Shown one piece after another: positions 13,504-13,614 of a stretch of DNA of 13,614 nucleotides. The stretch lies in NCBI GenBank assembly GCA_035455265.1, contig DATIFK010000086.1, forward strand, positions 1 to 13,614, read 5' to 3'. Every line of letters starts with the position of its first letter. Position 1 is the stretch's first letter. The notes beneath the pieces are model-generated. The model made no database searches and was not told the DNA's origin. It saw only the letters and a list, made by a program, of their open reading frames with translations. This stretch comes from MGOM01 sp035455265. Lineage in GTDB: Bacteria > Chloroflexota > Anaerolineae > Anaerolineales > E44-bin32. The translations under genes were made by a program, and so were the position numbers.

Positions 13504-13614
13504 TCAACTGCCCGACGACGATGTGAAGACAAGCACCATCGGCCGGCGCTTTGTCTCGGCGTAGAACAGTTTGCCGAGCTCCCGTTCGATCTTCTCGGGC
13601 AAGCCGTTGTCACT
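13504..13614 (-). CDS. rnj: Probable ribonuclease J, C-terminal end only
   Basis: The last 36 codons of a minus-strand gene enter the window from the right edge and end at TGA (13504-13506). The segment KIERELGKLFYAETKRRPMV matches from memory the C-terminal end of RNase J, where a helix is followed by a [TK]-[KR]-R-x-P-M-[IV]-L strand in the dimer/tetramer-forming domain. RNase J is a metallo-beta-lactamase-fold endo/5'-exoribonuclease for mRNA decay and rRNA maturation. The usual tail reads like LPVIMEV, but here it is LVFTSSSGS, so the very end is unusual. Only about 6% of the expected ~550 residues is visible, so the call rests on a short match. Confidence 0.6.
   Translation of the reverse strand, partial: SDNGLPEKIERELGKLFYAETKRRPMVLVFTSSSGS

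Noticed and set aside
13389..13613. 74-codon minus-strand open frame at the right edge
   Set aside because: It runs through the heptad repeat and overlaps, in another frame, the RNase J-like C-terminus, which has recognisable sequence.

Overview
This GC-rich window most likely comes from a chromosome of the phylum Chloroflexota (Anaerolineae or a relative). The support is indirect: two proteins carry long Thr/Pro 'TPTPTDTP' stalks behind a membrane anchor or lipobox, a style common in that phylum; three perfect or near-perfect TATAAT-like boxes are seen; and the intergenic spaces hold palindromic and heptad-type repeats. No rRNA, tRNA, CRISPR array, transposase or phage gene was seen, and no stretch over 300 bases lacks a gene.

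Bases 1-11604 (plus strand) are part of a surface-polysaccharide (exopolysaccharide, capsule or O-antigen-like) locus. It starts inside a GT4 glycosyltransferase. A promoter-like box then precedes a three-gene block joined by ATGA overlaps (1340-6266): a two-domain oxidoreductase, a heparinase II/III-type protein and a short PglC/WcaJ-type sugar-phosphate transferase that would start glycan assembly on a lipid carrier. A small lysine-rich unknown gene with a very strong ribosome binding site sits alone at about 6459-6641, followed by a hairpin terminator. A second block (6865-11604) holds a WbuB-like GT4 glycosyltransferase, a SAM methyltransferase, a CarB-like ATP-grasp ligase, a HAD hydrolase and a DegT/DnrJ/EryC1/StrS aminotransferase. 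All five overlap their neighbours by 1 to 35 bases, which points to one translationally coupled operon. A plausible combined role is making, modifying and polymerising an unusual amino sugar-containing glycan. Flippase and polymerase genes would have to lie outside the window.

The plus operon meets a minus-strand pair convergently. Two terminators are interleaved at 11616-11710, one of them a perfect 30-bp palindrome. The minus-strand genes are a membrane-anchored protein with a TPTPTD stalk and a beta-rich outer domain, and a parvulin-type peptidyl-prolyl isomerase lipoprotein upstream of it. Both probably act outside the membrane. At the right edge is the C-terminal end of a probable ribonuclease J.

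The most unusual non-coding signal is a pair of elements (6720-6788 and 13417-13497) built on one plan: heptads of a 5-base core plus 2 variable bases, repeated directly on the left, repeated as the reverse complement on the right, with a small hairpin in the 25-27 base centre. The cores differ (CCGCT versus CCAGT), so they look like two members of one structural class of repeat rather than copies of one sequence.
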